A stretch of DNA of 39,233 nt from Hydrogenibacillus schlegelii (GCF_001653195.1 NZ_JXBB01000013.1:1-39233), one strand, 5' to 3'. Positions 17,991-31,088 are shown, numbered from the stretch's first letter. Notes: generated by a model not told the origin, from the sequence alone. Program-made: numbers and translations.

Positions 17991-18644
17991 GTGGAACGCG
18001 ACGAAGGGCGGACGGACTACGAGGCGCTCAGCGACGAAGAGCTCGTCGCGCGCATCCACGCAGGCGACCGGAAGGCGACGGATCGGCTCATCGAGCGGTA
18101 TCGCGGTTTCGTGCGGGCAAAAGCCCGGCCGTACTTTCTCGTCGGCGCCGACCGGGACGACATCGTCCAGGAAGGGATGATCGGCCTCTACAAGGCGATC
18201 CGGGACTACCGGCCGGATCGGGCGACGTCGTTCCGCTCGTTTGCCGATCTGTGCATCACCCGGCAGATGCTATCGGCGGTGAAGATGGCGACCCGTCAGA
18301 AGCACATCCCGCTCAATTCGTCGATCTCCCTCGACCGGCCGGTCCGGGACGAGGAGGCGGAGCGGACGCTCCTCGACGTCCTCGGCGATGGCGGCCATCT
18401 CGACCCGGCCCGGCTTCTCATCCGGCGGGAAGACGTGGCGGCGCTGGAAGAAAAGATGAGCGAAATTTTGAGCGATCTCGAAAAGCGGGTGCTCATGCTC
18501 TACTTGGACGGTCGGAGCTACGAGGAGATCGCTGCCGACCTCGGACGGCACATCAAGTCGATCGACAACGCGCTCCAGCGGGTGAAACGCAAGCTCGAGC
18601 GGCTGTTTCGCGCCGAGCGGTTTCCCGATCAAGTGAATGCCTAG
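17991..18644 (+). CDS. sigH: RNA polymerase sigma factor SigH (sigma-30 type)
   Basis: An alternative sigma factor of the SigH/Spo0H group that directs early-stationary-phase genes (sporulation and competence in Bacillus). Region 2 is seen as FVRAKARPYFLVGADRDDIVQEGMIGLYKAIRDY with the -10 recognition helix in FRSFADLCITRQMLSAVK; region 4 is LSDLEKRVLMLYLDGRSYEEIAADLGRHIKSIDNALQRVK. 217 residues, as in B. subtilis. GTG 17991 is preferred over TTG 17976, because GGAGGA at 17978-17983 is well spaced for it. Position between rae1 and rpmG is conserved. Whether the organism sporulates cannot be judged here. Confidence 0.93.
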   Translation: MERDEGRTDYEALSDEELVARIHAGDRKATDRLIERYRGFVRAKARPYFLVGADRDDIVQEGMIGLYKAIRDYRPDRATSFRSFADLCITRQMLSAVKMATRQKHIPLNSSISLDRPVRDEEAERTLLDVLGDGGHLDPARLLIRREDVAALEEKMSEILSDLEKRVLMLYLDGRSYEEIAADLGRHIKSIDNALQRVKRKLERLFRAERFPDQVNA

Positions 18645-18651
18645 CGCCCCG

Positions 18652-18684
18652 GCCGCCGATGGCGGCGCCGCGGGCGGCTTTTCC
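18652..18684 (+). terminator. Possible weak terminator after sigH
   Basis: GCCGCC (18652-18657), GAT, GGCGGC (18661-18666), with an alternative pairing to GGGCGGC around 18672-18678, followed by TTTTCCTTTT. Stem is short and the T tract is interrupted. Confidence 0.4.
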
Positions 18685-18686
18685 TT

Positions 18687-18715
18687 TTGACTTTGACGGG
18701 GAAGTGTGCTATCTT
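18687..18715 (+). promoter_or_regulatory. Promoter of rpmG-secE-nusG
   Basis: TTGACT (18687-18692), 17-bp spacer, extended TGC, TATCTT (18710-18715). Confidence 0.75.
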
Positions 18716-18753
18716 CTCTTAGGTTGAGCGGCGGTCTTGCGGGAGGTGTGCCC

Positions 18754-18903
18754 ATGCGCGTACAGATCATCCTCGCTTGCTCGGAGTGCAAGCAGCGTAA
18801 TTACGCGACGACAAAAAACAAGCGGAAGCACCCGGACCGGCTGGAGCTGCGAAAGTACTGCAGGTACTGCAATGCTCACACGGTCCACCGGGAAGTCCGC
18901 TGA
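18754..18903 (+). CDS. rpmG: Large-subunit ribosomal protein bL33, zinc-binding form
   Basis: 49-residue bL33: [25 protein letters not shown] continues to [16 protein letters not shown]. Both CxxC pairs (CSEC and CRYC) are present, so this is the zinc-containing (C+) paralogue; Bacilli often keep a zinc-free paralogue elsewhere for zinc starvation. ATG 18754 follows GGGAGGTG at 18741-18748. Position before secE is conserved. Confidence 0.95.
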   Translation: MRVQIILACSECKQRNYATTKNKRKHPDRLELRKYCRYCNAHTVHREVR

Positions 18904-18915
18904 GGAGGGGCGCCG

Positions 18916-19128
18916 ATGAGCGTGCTGGCCCGGATCGGCACCGGCGTCCGGCGGGCGGGGAGTTATTTTGCCGAAAGCTGGCAAGAATTGAAGAAGGTGA
19001 AGTGGCCGACCCGCCGGGAGCTCGTCACCTACACCGGCGTCGTCCTCGGCACGGTCGCCGCTTTGGCCGTCTTTTTTTATCTGATCGACGTCATCCTCGG
19101 CGCCCTCGTCATGTTCCTCATGCGCTGA
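18916..19128 (+). CDS. secE: Preprotein translocase subunit SecE
   Basis: 70-residue single-span SecE, which clamps the SecY channel. The amphipathic segment with the signature ELKKVKWPTRRELV is followed by one transmembrane helix (about residues 40-66). This short form is normal for Gram-positive bacteria. Preceded by GAGGGGCG and located 12 nt after rpmG. Confidence 0.95.
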   Translation: MSVLARIGTGVRRAGSYFAESWQELKKVKWPTRRELVTYTGVVLGTVAALAVFFYLIDVILGALVMFLMR

Positions 19129-19182
19129 TCCGCCCGACGTCGGACGCTTCGCCGGTGCCGAAGCGCGAGGAGGGAGCCCGCC

Positions 19183-19725
19183 GTGAGCCCGGAAAAGCGC
19201 TGGTACGTCGTCCACACGTACTCGGGGTATGAAAAAAAAGTCGAAGCCAACCTGAAAAAGCGCATCGAGTCGATGGGCATGGAAGATCAGATCTTTCGCA
19301 TCGTCGTCCCGGTCGAGGAGACGGAGGAGATCAAAGACGGTCGGGCGAAGACGGTGCAGCGGAAGATCTTTCCGGGCTACGTCCTCGTCGAGATGATCAT
19401 GACCGACGAGTCGTGGTCCATCGTCCGGAACACCCCGGGCGTCACCGGCTTTGTCGGTTCGATGGGCCCCGGCACGAAACCCATCCCGCTCGAGCCGGAA
19501 GAGGCGGAGCGAATCCTCCGGGCGATGGGCATGGCGGAGGAACGCCGGCCGCGGGTCGATCTTGCCGTCGGCGAGCGGGTCCGCATTCGGGAGGGGCCGT
19601 TTGCCGACGTCACCGGCCGGATCGAGGCGGTGGACGTCGAGCGGGGGAAAGTGGTCGTCTCGGCGCTCCTTTTCGGTCGCGAGACGCCGATCGAGTGCGA
19701 GGCGACGCAGGTGGAGCGCGTGTAA
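19183..19725 (+). CDS. nusG: Transcription termination/antitermination factor NusG
   Basis: 180-residue NusG binds the RNA polymerase beta' clamp and modulates pausing and termination. The NGN domain begins [20 protein letters not shown] and contains [11 protein letters not shown] and [12 protein letters not shown]. The KOW domain is [25 protein letters not shown] 19183 has GAGGAGGGAG upstream. secE-nusG order is conserved in bacteria. Confidence 0.96.
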   Translation: MSPEKRWYVVHTYSGYEKKVEANLKKRIESMGMEDQIFRIVVPVEETEEIKDGRAKTVQRKIFPGYVLVEMIMTDESWSIVRNTPGVTGFVGSMGPGTKPIPLEPEEAERILRAMGMAEERRPRVDLAVGERVRIREGPFADVTGRIEAVDVERGKVVVSALLFGRETPIECEATQVERV

Positions 19726-19745
19726 GGCCGTCGGGCGTCGGGCCC

Positions 19746-19774
19746 TTGCGGAAGGCGCCTCTGCGTGGTATAAT
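19746..19774 (+). promoter_or_regulatory. Promoter of rplK-rplA
   Basis: TTGCGG (19746-19751), 17-bp spacer ending in extended TGG, TATAAT (19769-19774), 37 nt before the rplK start. Confidence 0.82.
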
Positions 19775-19811
19775 ACGGCTCGTTTGGCGTCTTCGCGCGG
19801 GAGGTGAGAAG

Positions 19812-20237
19812 GTGGCGAAGAAGGTCGCCCGCGTTATCAAGCTTCAGATCCCGGCGGGAAAGGCGTCCCCGGCGCCGCCGGTCGGGCCGGCGCTCGGCCA
19901 GGCCGGGGTCAACATCATGGCCTTCGTCAAGGAGTTTAACGCCCGGACCGCCGACCAGACGGGGATGATCATCCCGGTCGAAATTACGGTCTACGAGGAT
20001 CGCTCGTTTACGTTCATCACCAAAAAGCCGCCGGCGAGCGATCTCTTGAAAAAGGCCGCCGGCATCGAAAGCGGCTCCGGCGAGCCGAACAAAAAGAAGG
20101 TGGCCACGCTCAAGCGGGCGAAGATCCGGGAGATCGCCGAGCAGAAGATGAGCGATCTCAACACGACGGATCTGGAGGCGGCGATGCGGATCATCGAGGG
20201 CACCGCCCGGAGCATGGGCATCGTCGTCGAGGATTGA
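19812..20237 (+). CDS. rplK: Large-subunit ribosomal protein uL11
   Basis: 141-residue uL11, which binds the GTPase-associated centre of 23S rRNA at the base of the L7/L12 stalk. The N-terminal domain carries the two conserved prolines of the thiostrepton-binding loop region ([21 protein letters not shown]); the C-terminal RNA-binding domain ends [25 protein letters not shown] 19812 is the start by homology and has GGAGGTGAGA upstream. The open frame extends about 400 bp further up, but that overlaps nusG and is not coding. Confidence 0.96.
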   Translation: MAKKVARVIKLQIPAGKASPAPPVGPALGQAGVNIMAFVKEFNARTADQTGMIIPVEITVYEDRSFTFITKKPPASDLLKKAAGIESGSGEPNKKKVATLKRAKIREIAEQKMSDLNTTDLEAAMRIIEGTARSMGIVVED

Positions 20238-20288
20238 CGGCCCGGTGGGAGGGCTCAGGCCCGCGATGACCACGAGGGAGGAAGGACC

Positions 20289-20978
20289 ATGCCGAAGCGC
20301 GGCAAAAAGTATCTCGAAGCGCTGAAGAAGATCGATCCGGAGAAAGCCTACGCGCCGGCGGAAGCGCTGGCCCTCGTCAAGGAGACGTCGACGACGCGGT
20401 TTGACGCGACGGTGGAGCTCGCCGTGCGGCTCGGCGTCGACGTCCGGAAGGCGGATCAGCAGGTCCGGGGTGCCGTCGTCCTGCCCCACGGGACCGGCAA
20501 GTCGGTCCGGGTGCTCGTCTTCGCCAAAGGCGAGAAGGCGAAGGAAGCCGAGGCGGCCGGCGCCGACGTCGTCGGCGACGACGACCTCGTCACCAAGATC
20601 CAGGGTGGCTGGCTCGATTTTGACGTCGCCATCGCCACGCCGGACATGATGGCGGCGGTCGGGCGGCTCGGGAAAATCCTCGGCCCGCGGGGGCTCATGC
20701 CGAACCCGAAGACGGGGACGGTCACCTTCGACGTGGCCAAGGCCGTCCAGGAGGCGAAGGCGGGGAAGGTGGAGTACCGGACCGACAAGCAGGGGAACGT
20801 CCATGTCCCGATCGGCAAGGTGTCGTTTTCGACGGAAGCGCTCGTCGATAACTTCACCGCGGTGATCGACGCCCTCCGGCGGTCGAAGCCGGCGGCGGCA
20901 AAAGGCGTCTACTTCCGGAACGTCACCGTCACCTCGACGATGGGGCCGGGGATCCGGGTCGACATCGCGGGCCTCTGA
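20289..20978 (+). CDS. rplA: Large-subunit ribosomal protein uL1
   Basis: 229-residue uL1, the mobile stalk protein at the ribosomal E site. It begins [21 protein letters not shown]. Conserved segments include [16 protein letters not shown], the central [12 protein letters not shown] signature, and the C-terminal [15 protein letters not shown]. Preceded by GGGAGGAAGG. Second gene of the rplK-rplA pair; L1 often represses its own operon, but I could not identify its mRNA site here. Confidence 0.96.
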   Translation: MPKRGKKYLEALKKIDPEKAYAPAEALALVKETSTTRFDATVELAVRLGVDVRKADQQVRGAVVLPHGTGKSVRVLVFAKGEKAKEAEAAGADVVGDDDLVTKIQGGWLDFDVAIATPDMMAAVGRLGKILGPRGLMPNPKTGTVTFDVAKAVQEAKAGKVEYRTDKQGNVHVPIGKVSFSTEALVDNFTAVIDALRRSKPAAAKGVYFRNVTVTSTMGPGIRVDIAGL

Positions 20979-21053
20979 TGCCGGCGGCGCGACCCTTCCC
21001 GGAGAAGGTGCGGGGGCGCGAGTCGATCGCGCGGACAACCGAATCACGAAACG

Positions 21054-21170
21054 CCGCAGACCGAAGGGGCCGCAAGGCTTAAACATCCTTCCGAGGCAGA
21101 TCGTCGACCGCCGGGGTCGACCGGCGCTCGCGTGCCTTCCGTCCGGCTGCCTGTCTGCGGAAGGCTTTTT
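21054..21170 (+). ncRNA. Ribosomal protein L10 leader (attenuator)
   Basis: The 215-bp gap between rplA and rplJ holds an L10-type leader that senses free L10(L12)4. CCGCAGAC (21054-21061) pairs with GTCTGCGG (21153-21160). The competing structure is a terminator: GCCTTCC (21134-21140) with GGAAGGC (21159-21165), then five T. The two pairings share 21159-21160 and exclude each other. AAGGCTTAA and CCTTCCGAGG in between fit the conserved L10-binding core. A separate 6-bp hairpin lies at 21016-21032. No clear promoter is visible in the gap. Confidence 0.82.
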
Positions 21171-21193
21171 GCTTAAAGAAGGGGGGGGTTCAG

Positions 21194-21745
21194 GTGGCCG
21201 CATACGTCCGGGAAAAACCGATTCCGGCGGAGAAGGTCGAGACCGTCCGGGAGCTCGTCGCCCGCTTTCAGGAAAGCGCCGCGTGCGTCCTCGTCGAATA
21301 CCGGGGGCTCAACGTCGCGCAGATGACCGAGCTCCGGAACAAGCTGAAAGCGGCGGGGGTTCACTTCAAGGTGTACAAAAACACGCTCCTCCGGCGGGCG
21401 GCGGAGGAAGTCGGGCTTCAGGCCCTTGCCCCGTACCTTGAAGGGCCGACGGCGGCGGCGTTCAGCGCCGATCCGGTGGCGGCGGCGAAAGTGATCACCG
21501 AAGTCCAGAAGTCGTTGGAACCGCTCAAGATCAAGGCCGGCGTCTTGGAAGGCAAGGTGCTGTCGGCGGAGGAGACCGCGGCGCTGGCCAAGCTTCCGTC
21601 CCGGGAGGAGCTCATTGCCAAAGTCGTCGGCGGCATCCAGGCGCCGCTTTACCGCATCGTCGGCGTCCTCGGGAGCGTCGTCCACACGCCGCTGAGAAAC
21701 TTCATGCACGGCCTGAAGGCCGTTGCCGAGCAAAAACAGGCTTAA
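21194..21745 (+). CDS. rplJ: Large-subunit ribosomal protein uL10
   Basis: 183-residue uL10, which anchors L7/L12 dimers to the ribosome stalk. The N-terminal rRNA-binding domain includes VLVEYRGLNVAQMTELRNKLKAAGVHFKVYKNTLLRRA, the family signature. The C-terminal helix (TPLRNFMHGLKAVAEQKQA) is the L7/L12 docking site. GTG 21194 is preceded by a G-run site (21181-21187). Expected to be controlled by the leader just upstream. Confidence 0.95.
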   Translation: MAAYVREKPIPAEKVETVRELVARFQESAACVLVEYRGLNVAQMTELRNKLKAAGVHFKVYKNTLLRRAAEEVGLQALAPYLEGPTAAAFSADPVAAAKVITEVQKSLEPLKIKAGVLEGKVLSAEETAALAKLPSREELIAKVVGGIQAPLYRIVGVLGSVVHTPLRNFMHGLKAVAEQKQA

Positions 21746-21763
21746 CCCAGGGGAGGGATCGCC

Positions 21764-22147
21764 ATGGACAAGACCCAGATCATCGAAGCGATCAAAAATA
21801 TGACCGTCCTCGAGCTCAACGAGCTCGTCAAAGCCCTCGAAGAGGAGTTCGGCGTCTCCGCGGTGGCGCCGGTCGCGGTCGCGGCGGCGCCGGCGGCGGC
21901 CGGAGCGGCGGCCGAGGCGCCTCAGGCGGAGGAGAAGACGGAGTTTACCGTCGTGCTCGCGAACGCCGGCGCCTCGAAGATCAACGTCATCAAGGTCGTC
22001 CGGGAGATCACCGGCCTCGGCCTCAAGGAAGCGAAGGAACTCGTCGACGGCGCGCCGAAGCCGGTCAAAGAAGGCGTCTCCAAGGCCGAAGCGGAAGAGA
22101 TCAAAAAGAAGCTGGAAGAAGCCGGAGCGACCGTCGAGCTCAAGTAA
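21764..22147 (+). CDS. rplL: Large-subunit ribosomal protein bL12 (L7/L12)
   Basis: 127-residue stalk protein that recruits elongation factors. N-terminal dimerisation helices ([26 protein letters not shown]), an Ala/Pro hinge (residues ~37-55), and the C-terminal domain [38 protein letters not shown] with the factor-binding surface. Preceded by GGGGAGGG and followed by a strong terminator. Confidence 0.97.
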   Translation: MDKTQIIEAIKNMTVLELNELVKALEEEFGVSAVAPVAVAAAPAAAGAAAEAPQAEEKTEFTVVLANAGASKINVIKVVREITGLGLKEAKELVDGAPKPVKEGVSKAEAEEIKKKLEEAGATVELK

Positions 22148-22163
22148 GCGGCCTCCGGCCGGA

Positions 22164-22187
22164 GGGGAGCCCCGGGCTCCCCTTTTT
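22164..22187 (+). terminator. Rho-independent terminator after rplL
   Basis: GGGGAGCC (22164-22171), loop CCG, GGCTCCCC (22175-22182), then five T. Confidence 0.9.
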
Positions 22188-22259
22188 CCGTCGGGGGCCG
22201 GAACGACTTTTTTCTCACGCTTTTTCGTCTTAGGTTGACGAAAAGGGGCGGATGGCGCG

Positions 22260-22859
22260 GTGGATCACTACTTCCGGCCGCGGCCGGACCTGGAAAGCCG
22301 GCCGACGGCGTTTACCGTCACCGTCGCCGGTCGGGCGCTCCGCTTCCGAACGGACCGGGGCGTCTTTTCCCGGGGGGGCCTCGACGCCGGGAGCCGGCTG
22401 CTCATCGAAACGGTCACCCTCGAGCCGGCGGCGCGCCTTCTCGATCTCGGCGCCGGCTACGGCGCCGTCGGCCTCGCCTTGAAAGCCCGTTTTCCCGACG
22501 CTCGTGTGACGATGATCGACATCAACCCCCGGGCCGCCGCCCTCGCGGAACACAACGCCGCCCAAAACGGCTTTTCCGACGTCCGAGTGTTCGCGGGCGA
22601 CGGGATCGCGCCGGTCGCCGGAGAACGGTTTGACGCCGTCGTCATCAACCCGCCGATCCGGGCCGGGAAGGCGGTCGTCTTTCGGTTGTACCGGGAGGCG
22701 CACGACGCCCTCGTCCCCGGCGGCGTCCTCTGGGCCGTCGTCCACAAAAAGCATGGCGCCCCTTCCCATCGGGCGGCGCTTCAGGCCCTCTTCGGCGAGG
22801 CCGCGGTCGTCCGCCGCGAACGGGGTTATCACATTTTGCAGGCCATAAAACGCGCATAA
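22260..22859 (+). CDS. Class I SAM-dependent methyltransferase, YbxB/RsmC type
   Basis: 199-residue Rossmann-fold methyltransferase of the group that includes the 16S rRNA m2G methyltransferase RsmC (C-terminal half). The SAM-binding motif is LLDLGAGYGAVGLAL, the acidic loop at the end of beta-2 is MIDINPRA, and the catalytic NPPIRAGK motif is present. Bacillota have this single-domain form between rplL and rpoB. GTG 22260 with AAAAGGGGCGG upstream; an 8-bp hairpin (22222-22244) reaches into that site. The precise RNA target is inferred only from the family. Confidence 0.88.
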   Translation: MDHYFRPRPDLESRPTAFTVTVAGRALRFRTDRGVFSRGGLDAGSRLLIETVTLEPAARLLDLGAGYGAVGLALKARFPDARVTMIDINPRAAALAEHNAAQNGFSDVRVFAGDGIAPVAGERFDAVVINPPIRAGKAVVFRLYREAHDALVPGGVLWAVVHKKHGAPSHRAALQALFGEAAVVRRERGYHILQAIKRA

Positions 22860-22863
22860 TCCC

Positions 22864-22892
22864 TTGACTTTTTCGCTGTCAAGTGCTATCAT
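22864..22892 (+). promoter_or_regulatory. Promoter of rpoB-rpoC
   Basis: TTGACT (22864-22869), 17-bp spacer, extended TGC, TATCAT (22887-22892). An inverted repeat CTTGAC/GTCAAG (22863-22868 and 22878-22883) covers the -35. The leader to rpoB is about 125 nt with two T-rich runs near 22920-22938. Confidence 0.85.
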
Positions 22893-23023
22893 TCCACGAT
22901 GCGAAGTTTGACTCGGGCTCTTTTTTTGCCTTTTTTTGGTTAACGCTGCGGCGCCTTGGATACACTGTCTTCCGTGACCCCGATGCGCGGCGCTTCCAAC
23001 CCCCTGCGAAGAGGTGAAGGTTC

Positions 23024-26000
23024 TTGGCTGGGAAGCTCGTCCAGTTCGGCCGCCGCACGCGGCGCACGTACTCCCGGACCCGCGAAGTGCTCGACCTGCC
23101 GCACCTCATCGAGATTCAGCTCGCCTCGTACCGCTGGTTTTTGGCCGAAGGCCTGCGGGAGCTGTTCGAGGAGATTTCTCCAATTCAAGATTTTTCAGGT
23201 AATTTTCATCTCGAATTCATCGACTACACCCTCGGCGAGCCGAAACATTCCGTCGATGAGTGCAAAGAGCGGGATGCGACGTACGCGGCGCCGCTTCGCG
23301 TCAAGGCGCGCCTGATCAATCGTCAGACGGGCGAAGTCAAGGAACAGGAAGTGTTTATGGGCGATCTTCCGCTCATGACCGAGACCGGAACCTTCATCAT
23401 CAACGGCGCCGAGCGGGTCATCGTCAACCAGCTCGTCCGCTCGCCGAGCGTCTACTACAGCCAGCGGGTCGACAAAAACGGCAAGACGACCTACCAGGCG
23501 ACGGTCATCCCGAACCGCGGCGCCTGGCTCGAGTTTGAGTCCGACCCTCGGGACGCCGTCTACGCCCGGATCGACCGAACGCGGAAGCTTCCGGTGACGG
23601 TGCTCCTTCGGGCGCTCGGCTTCAGCACGAACCAGGCGATCCTGGACCTCCTCGGCGAGGATGCCTACATCCTCGGCACGCTGGAGAAGGACAACACCGA
23701 CTCGACCGAAAAGGCCCTTCTGGAGATCTACGAGCGGCTTCGCCCCGGCGAGCCGCCGACGTTCGAAAACGCGCGGAACCTTCTCTACTCCCGCTTCTTT
23801 GACCCGAAGCGGTACAACCTCGCCGCCGTCGGCCGCTACAAGATCAACAAAAAGCTCACGATCAAAAACCGCCTCCTCGGCAACCGGATCGCCGAGACGC
23901 TCGTCGACCCGGACACCGGCGAGGTGCTCGTCGAAGCCGGCCAGGTGATCGACCGGCGCACCCTCGACCGGCTCATCCCGCACCTCGACCGGGGGCTCGG
24001 CATGAAGGTGTACCACCTGAGCTACGGCCTCACCGAAGCCGGCGAGGTGCCGCTTCAGGTGCTCCACCTGTATTCGAACACGGAAGAAGGGAAGATCGTC
24101 AAGGTCATCGGCAACGGTCCGATCGATCGGGACGTCAAAGTCATCACCCCGGCGGACCTCATCGCGGCGATCAACTACTTCTTCAACCTCTTCCACGGCA
24201 TCGGCAGCGTCGACGACATCGACCACCTCGGCAACCGGCGGCTCCGCTCCGTCGGCGAGCTCCTTCAGAACCAGTTCCGCATCGGCCTCGCCCGGATGGA
24301 GCGGGTCGTCCGGGAACGGATGAGCATCCAGGAGGCCGAGGGGCTCACGCCGTCGTCCCTCATCAACATCCGGCCGGTGATCGCGGCGGTCAAAGAATTC
24401 TTCGGCTCGAGCCAGCTCAGCCAGTTCATGGATCAGACGAACCCGCTGGCGGAGCTCACCAACAAGCGGCGCCTGTCCGCCCTCGGCCCCGGCGGCCTCA
24501 CCCGGGAGCGGGCCGGCTTTGAGGTGCGGGACGTCCATCCGTCCCACTACGGCCGCATGTGCCCGATCGAGACGCCGGAAGGGCCGAACATCGGCCTCAT
24601 CAACACCCTCTCGACGTACGCCCGGGTGAACGAGTACGGCTTCATCGAAACGCCGTACCGCCGGGTCGACCCGAAAACCCACCGGGTGACGGACGAGATC
24701 GTCTACCTCACCGCCGACGAAGAAGAGCTGTACACGATCGCCCCGGCGAACACCCCCCTCGACGAGGAAGGGCACATCGCCGAGCGTGAGGTCGTCGCCC
24801 GCCGGCACGGCGAGATCGTCACCGTGCCGCGGGACGAAGTCGACCTCATGGACGTGAGCCCCAAGCAGGTCTTCTCCGTCGCCACGTCATGCATCCCCTT
24901 CCTCGAAAACGACGACGCCAACCGGGCGCTCATGGGCGCCAACATGCAGCGACAGGCGGTGCCGCTCCTCGTGCCGGAGGCGCCGCTCGTCGGCACCGGC
25001 ATCGAGCATCGGGTCGCCCTCGACTCCGGCGTCCTCGTCATCGCCCGCCACGACGGCATCGTCGAGCGGGTCGACGCGAGGGAAATCTGGGTCCGCCGCC
25101 TCCATCCCGACGGCACCCGCGGCGAGCTCGACAAATACCGCCTCTACAAGTTCCGCCGCTCCAACCAGGGCACGTGCCTCAACCAGCGGCCGATCGTCAA
25201 GGCCGGCGACGTCGTCCGGGCCGGCGATATCCTCGCCGACGGCCCGTCGACGGACCAGGGCGAGCTCGCCCTCGGCCGGAACGTTCTCGTCGCCTTCATG
25301 ACGTGGGAAGGGTACAACTACGAAGACGCCATTCTCATCAGCGAGCGGCTGGTCAAGGAAGACGTCTACACGTCGATCCACATCGAAGAATACGAGATCG
25401 AGGCCCGGGAGACGAAGCTCGGTCCCGAGGAGATCACCCGCGACATCCCGAACGTCGGCGAGGAGGCCCTCAAAAACCTCGACGACCGGGGCATCGTCCG
25501 CATCGGCGCCGAGGTCAAAGACGGCGACATCCTCGTCGGCAAGGTGACGCCGAAGGGGATGACCGAGCTGACCGCCGAAGAGCGGCTCCTGCATGCCATC
25601 TTCGGCGAAAAAGCCCGGGAAGTCCGGGACACCTCCCTCAAGGTGCCCCACGGCGGCGCCGGCATCGTCGTCGACGTCAAGGTGTTCAAGCGGGACCAGG
25701 GCGACGAACTTCCGCCGGGGGTGATCGAGCTCGTCCGGGTGTACGTCGCCCAGAAGCGGAAGATCTCCGTCGGCGACAAGATGGCCGGCCGCCACGGGAA
25801 CAAGGGCGTCGTCAGCCGCATCCTGCCGGTGGAAGACATGCCGTTTCTCCCCGACGGCACCCCGGTCGACATCGTCCTCAACCCCCTCGGCGTGCCGTCG
25901 CGGATGAACATCGGCCAGATCCTCGAGACGCACCTCGGGATGGCGGCCAAGGCGCTCGGCCTCGCCATGGCGACACCGGTCTTCGACGGCGCCAACGAGT

Positions 26001-26560
26001 ACGACATCTGGGATGCGCTGGAGGAGGCGGGCCTGCCCCGGGACGGCAAGATGGTCCTCTACGACGGCCGGACCGGCGAGCCGTTCGACCACCGGGTGAC
26101 GGTCGGCGTCATCTACATGCTGAAGCTCATCCACCTCGTCGACGACAAGATTCACGCCCGCTCTACCGGTCCATACTCCCTCGTCACCCAGCAGCCCCTG
26201 GGCGGGAAGGCCCAGTTCGGCGGCCAGCGGTTTGGCGAGATGGAAGTGTGGGCCCTCGAGGCGTACGGCGCGGCCCACACCCTCCAGGAGATGCTCACCG
26301 TCAAATCCGACGACGTCGTCGGCCGCGTCAAGACGTACGAGGCGATCGTCAAAGGCGAAAACATCCCCGAACCGGGCGTCCCCGAATCGTTCAAGGTGCT
26401 CATCAAAGAGCTCCAGAGCCTCGGCCTCGACGTCAAGATCCTGTCGAAGGACGAACAGGAGATCGAGATCAAAGAGCTTGACGAGGACGACACCTCCGTC
26501 CCCGTCGAGAAGATGGTCTATCTCGCGCCCGGCGTCACCGGCGAAGACGGCGAGACATGA
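23024..26560 (+). CDS. rpoB: DNA-directed RNA polymerase subunit beta
   Basis: 1178-residue catalytic beta subunit. The start is TTG 23024 after GAGGTGAAGG, giving [15 protein letters not shown]. subtilis rpoB also uses TTG. Conserved blocks include [15 protein letters not shown], the rifampicin-resistance region beginning at Ser463, [17 protein letters not shown], and the C-terminal [19 protein letters not shown]. Residue 480 is Asn, where E. coli (His526) and B. subtilis (His482) have His; all flanking residues are standard, so this change is likely to reduce rifampicin binding. Followed by rpoC 45 nt downstream in the same transcript. Confidence 0.98.
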   Translation: MAGKLVQFGRRTRRTYSRTREVLDLPHLIEIQLASYRWFLAEGLRELFEEISPIQDFSGNFHLEFIDYTLGEPKHSVDECKERDATYAAPLRVKARLINRQTGEVKEQEVFMGDLPLMTETGTFIINGAERVIVNQLVRSPSVYYSQRVDKNGKTTYQATVIPNRGAWLEFESDPRDAVYARIDRTRKLPVTVLLRALGFSTNQAILDLLGEDAYILGTLEKDNTDSTEKALLEIYERLRPGEPPTFENARNLLYSRFFDPKRYNLAAVGRYKINKKLTIKNRLLGNRIAETLVDPDTGEVLVEAGQVIDRRTLDRLIPHLDRGLGMKVYHLSYGLTEAGEVPLQVLHLYSNTEEGKIVKVIGNGPIDRDVKVITPADLIAAINYFFNLFHGIGSVDDIDHLGNRRLRSVGELLQNQFRIGLARMERVVRERMSIQEAEGLTPSSLINIRPVIAAVKEFFGSSQLSQFMDQTNPLAELTNKRRLSALGPGGLTRERAGFEVRDVHPSHYGRMCPIETPEGPNIGLINTLSTYARVNEYGFIETPYRRVDPKTHRVTDEIVYLTADEEELYTIAPANTPLDEEGHIAEREVVARRHGEIVTVPRDEVDLMDVSPKQVFSVATSCIPFLENDDANRALMGANMQRQAVPLLVPEAPLVGTGIEHRVALDSGVLVIARHDGIVERVDAREIWVRRLHPDGTRGELDKYRLYKFRRSNQGTCLNQRPIVKAGDVVRAGDILADGPSTDQGELALGRNVLVAFMTWEGYNYEDAILISERLVKEDVYTSIHIEEYEIEARETKLGPEEITRDIPNVGEEALKNLDDRGIVRIGAEVKDGDILVGKVTPKGMTELTAEERLLHAIFGEKAREVRDTSLKVPHGGAGIVVDVKVFKRDQGDELPPGVIELVRVYVAQKRKISVGDKMAGRHGNKGVVSRILPVEDMPFLPDGTPVDIVLNPLGVPSRMNIGQILETHLGMAAKALGLAMATPVFDGANEYDIWDALEEAGLPRDGKMVLYDGRTGEPFDHRVTVGVIYMLKLIHLVDDKIHARSTGPYSLVTQQPLGGKAQFGGQRFGEMEVWALEAYGAAHTLQEMLTVKSDDVVGRVKTYEAIVKGENIPEPGVPESFKVLIKELQSLGLDVKILSKDEQEIEIKELDEDDTSVPVEKMVYLAPGVTGEDGET

Positions 26561-26605
26561 TGGAGCCAGCGGACGCATTCGTGGGACGGGCGAGGAGGGA
26601 CGACG

Positions 26606-30202
<3,597 letters not shown>

Positions 30203-30209
30203 AAACCGT

Positions 30210-30239
30210 TTGACAACCCTCCGGCCGGCGCGGTATGAT
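30210..30239 (+). promoter_or_regulatory. Promoter of the str operon
   Basis: TTGACA (30210-30215, perfect consensus), 18-bp spacer, TATGAT (30234-30239), beginning 8 nt after the rpoC stop. Confidence 0.8.
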
Positions 30240-30277
30240 AGTGAGCGTGCCATACTGCCGTGCGGGAGGCGGGTGCG

Positions 30278-30544
30278 GTGTATGATCGGGTGAGAAGCGC
30301 CCGGCGCAAGATTGTCGGCGCGCGGCAGGTGCTTCGCGCCATCGAACAGGGCGAACCGATCGCCGTCGTCGTCGCCGAGGACGCGGCGAAGGACATCACC
30401 CTGCCCCTCGTGGAAAAGGCGAAAGCCCGGGGCATCCCCGTTCACACCGTCGAATCGATGCAGGAGCTCGGCCGGGCGGCGGGGATCGACGTCGCGGCGA
30501 GCGTCGTCGCCATCCCCGCCGAGGCGGCCGATCGCCCGACTTAA
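30278..30544 (+). CDS. L7Ae-family RNA-binding protein, YbxF type
   Basis: 88-residue protein of the L7Ae/L30e/Gadd45 family, which binds kink-turn RNA. Seen: KIVGARQVLRAIEQGEPIAVVVAEDAAKDI and the family segment HTVESMQELGRAAGIDVAASVVAI. B. subtilis YbxF at the same place before rpsL binds K-turns in vitro and associates with ribosomes. GTG 30278 gives MYDRVRSARRKIVG, like MSYDKVSQAK of YbxF, and uses GGGAGG at 30263-30268; a GTG at 30260 would add six residues but has no ribosome binding site. First gene of the str operon. Confidence 0.88.
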   Translation: MYDRVRSARRKIVGARQVLRAIEQGEPIAVVVAEDAAKDITLPLVEKAKARGIPVHTVESMQELGRAAGIDVAASVVAIPAEAADRPT

Positions 30545-30554
30545 GCGACATCCG

Positions 30555-30573
30555 GGCGGAGCACCGCTCCGCC
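30555..30573 (+). other. Intergenic hairpin before rpsL
   Basis: GGCGGAGC (30555-30562), loop ACC, GCTCCGCC (30566-30573), followed by GGCTTCTTTG, a poor T tract. It may be a weak attenuator or a processing site between the L7Ae-like gene and rpsL. Confidence 0.45.
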
Positions 30574-30638
30574 GGCTTCTTTGTATGCCCAAAATGAACC
30601 GCCCGGATCAGTGACCATGGACCGAAGGAGGTGTCGGG

Positions 30639-31061
30639 ATGCCCACGATCAACCAGCTCATCCGGAAAGGCCGCAAGCAGATCAAGGCCAAATCGAAGGC
30701 GCCGGCGCTCCTTTGGGGCTACAACAGCCTGAAGAAGGAAGAGCGCTACCTGCCGTCGCCGCAGAAACGCGGCGTGTGCACCCGTGTCGGCACGATGACG
30801 CCGAAGAAGCCGAACTCGGCCCTTCGGAAGTACGCCCGCGTGCGCCTCACCAACGGCATCGAAGTGACGGCCTACATCCCGGGGATCGGCCACAACCTGC
30901 AGGAGCACAGCGTCGTCCTCATCCGGGGCGGCCGCGTCAAGGACCTGCCGGGCGTGCGCTACAAGGTCATCCGGGGGACACTGGACGCCGCCGGCGTCGC
31001 CAACCGGAAGCAGGGTCGCTCCAAGTACGGCGCCAAGCGACCGAAGGAAGGGAAAAAGTGA
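30639..31061 (+). CDS. rpsL: Small-subunit ribosomal protein uS12
   Basis: 140-residue uS12 at the decoding centre. [13 protein letters not shown] start; the conserved [22 protein letters not shown] loop and [13 protein letters not shown] loop carry unaltered lysines at the classical streptomycin-resistance positions (E. coli Lys42 and Lys87), so no ribosomal streptomycin resistance is expected. Preceded by GAAGGAGGTG. Confidence 0.97.
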   Translation: MPTINQLIRKGRKQIKAKSKAPALLWGYNSLKKEERYLPSPQKRGVCTRVGTMTPKKPNSALRKYARVRLTNGIEVTAYIPGIGHNLQEHSVVLIRGGRVKDLPGVRYKVIRGTLDAAGVANRKQGRSKYGAKRPKEGKK

Positions 31062-31088
31062 GTCGCGTTTTAAGAAAGGAGGGACACG

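Noticed and set aside
20979-21050. A promoter for rplJ-rplL upstream of the L10 leader
   Set aside because: No hexamers resembling -35 or -10 at workable spacing; read-through from rplK-rplA is as likely.
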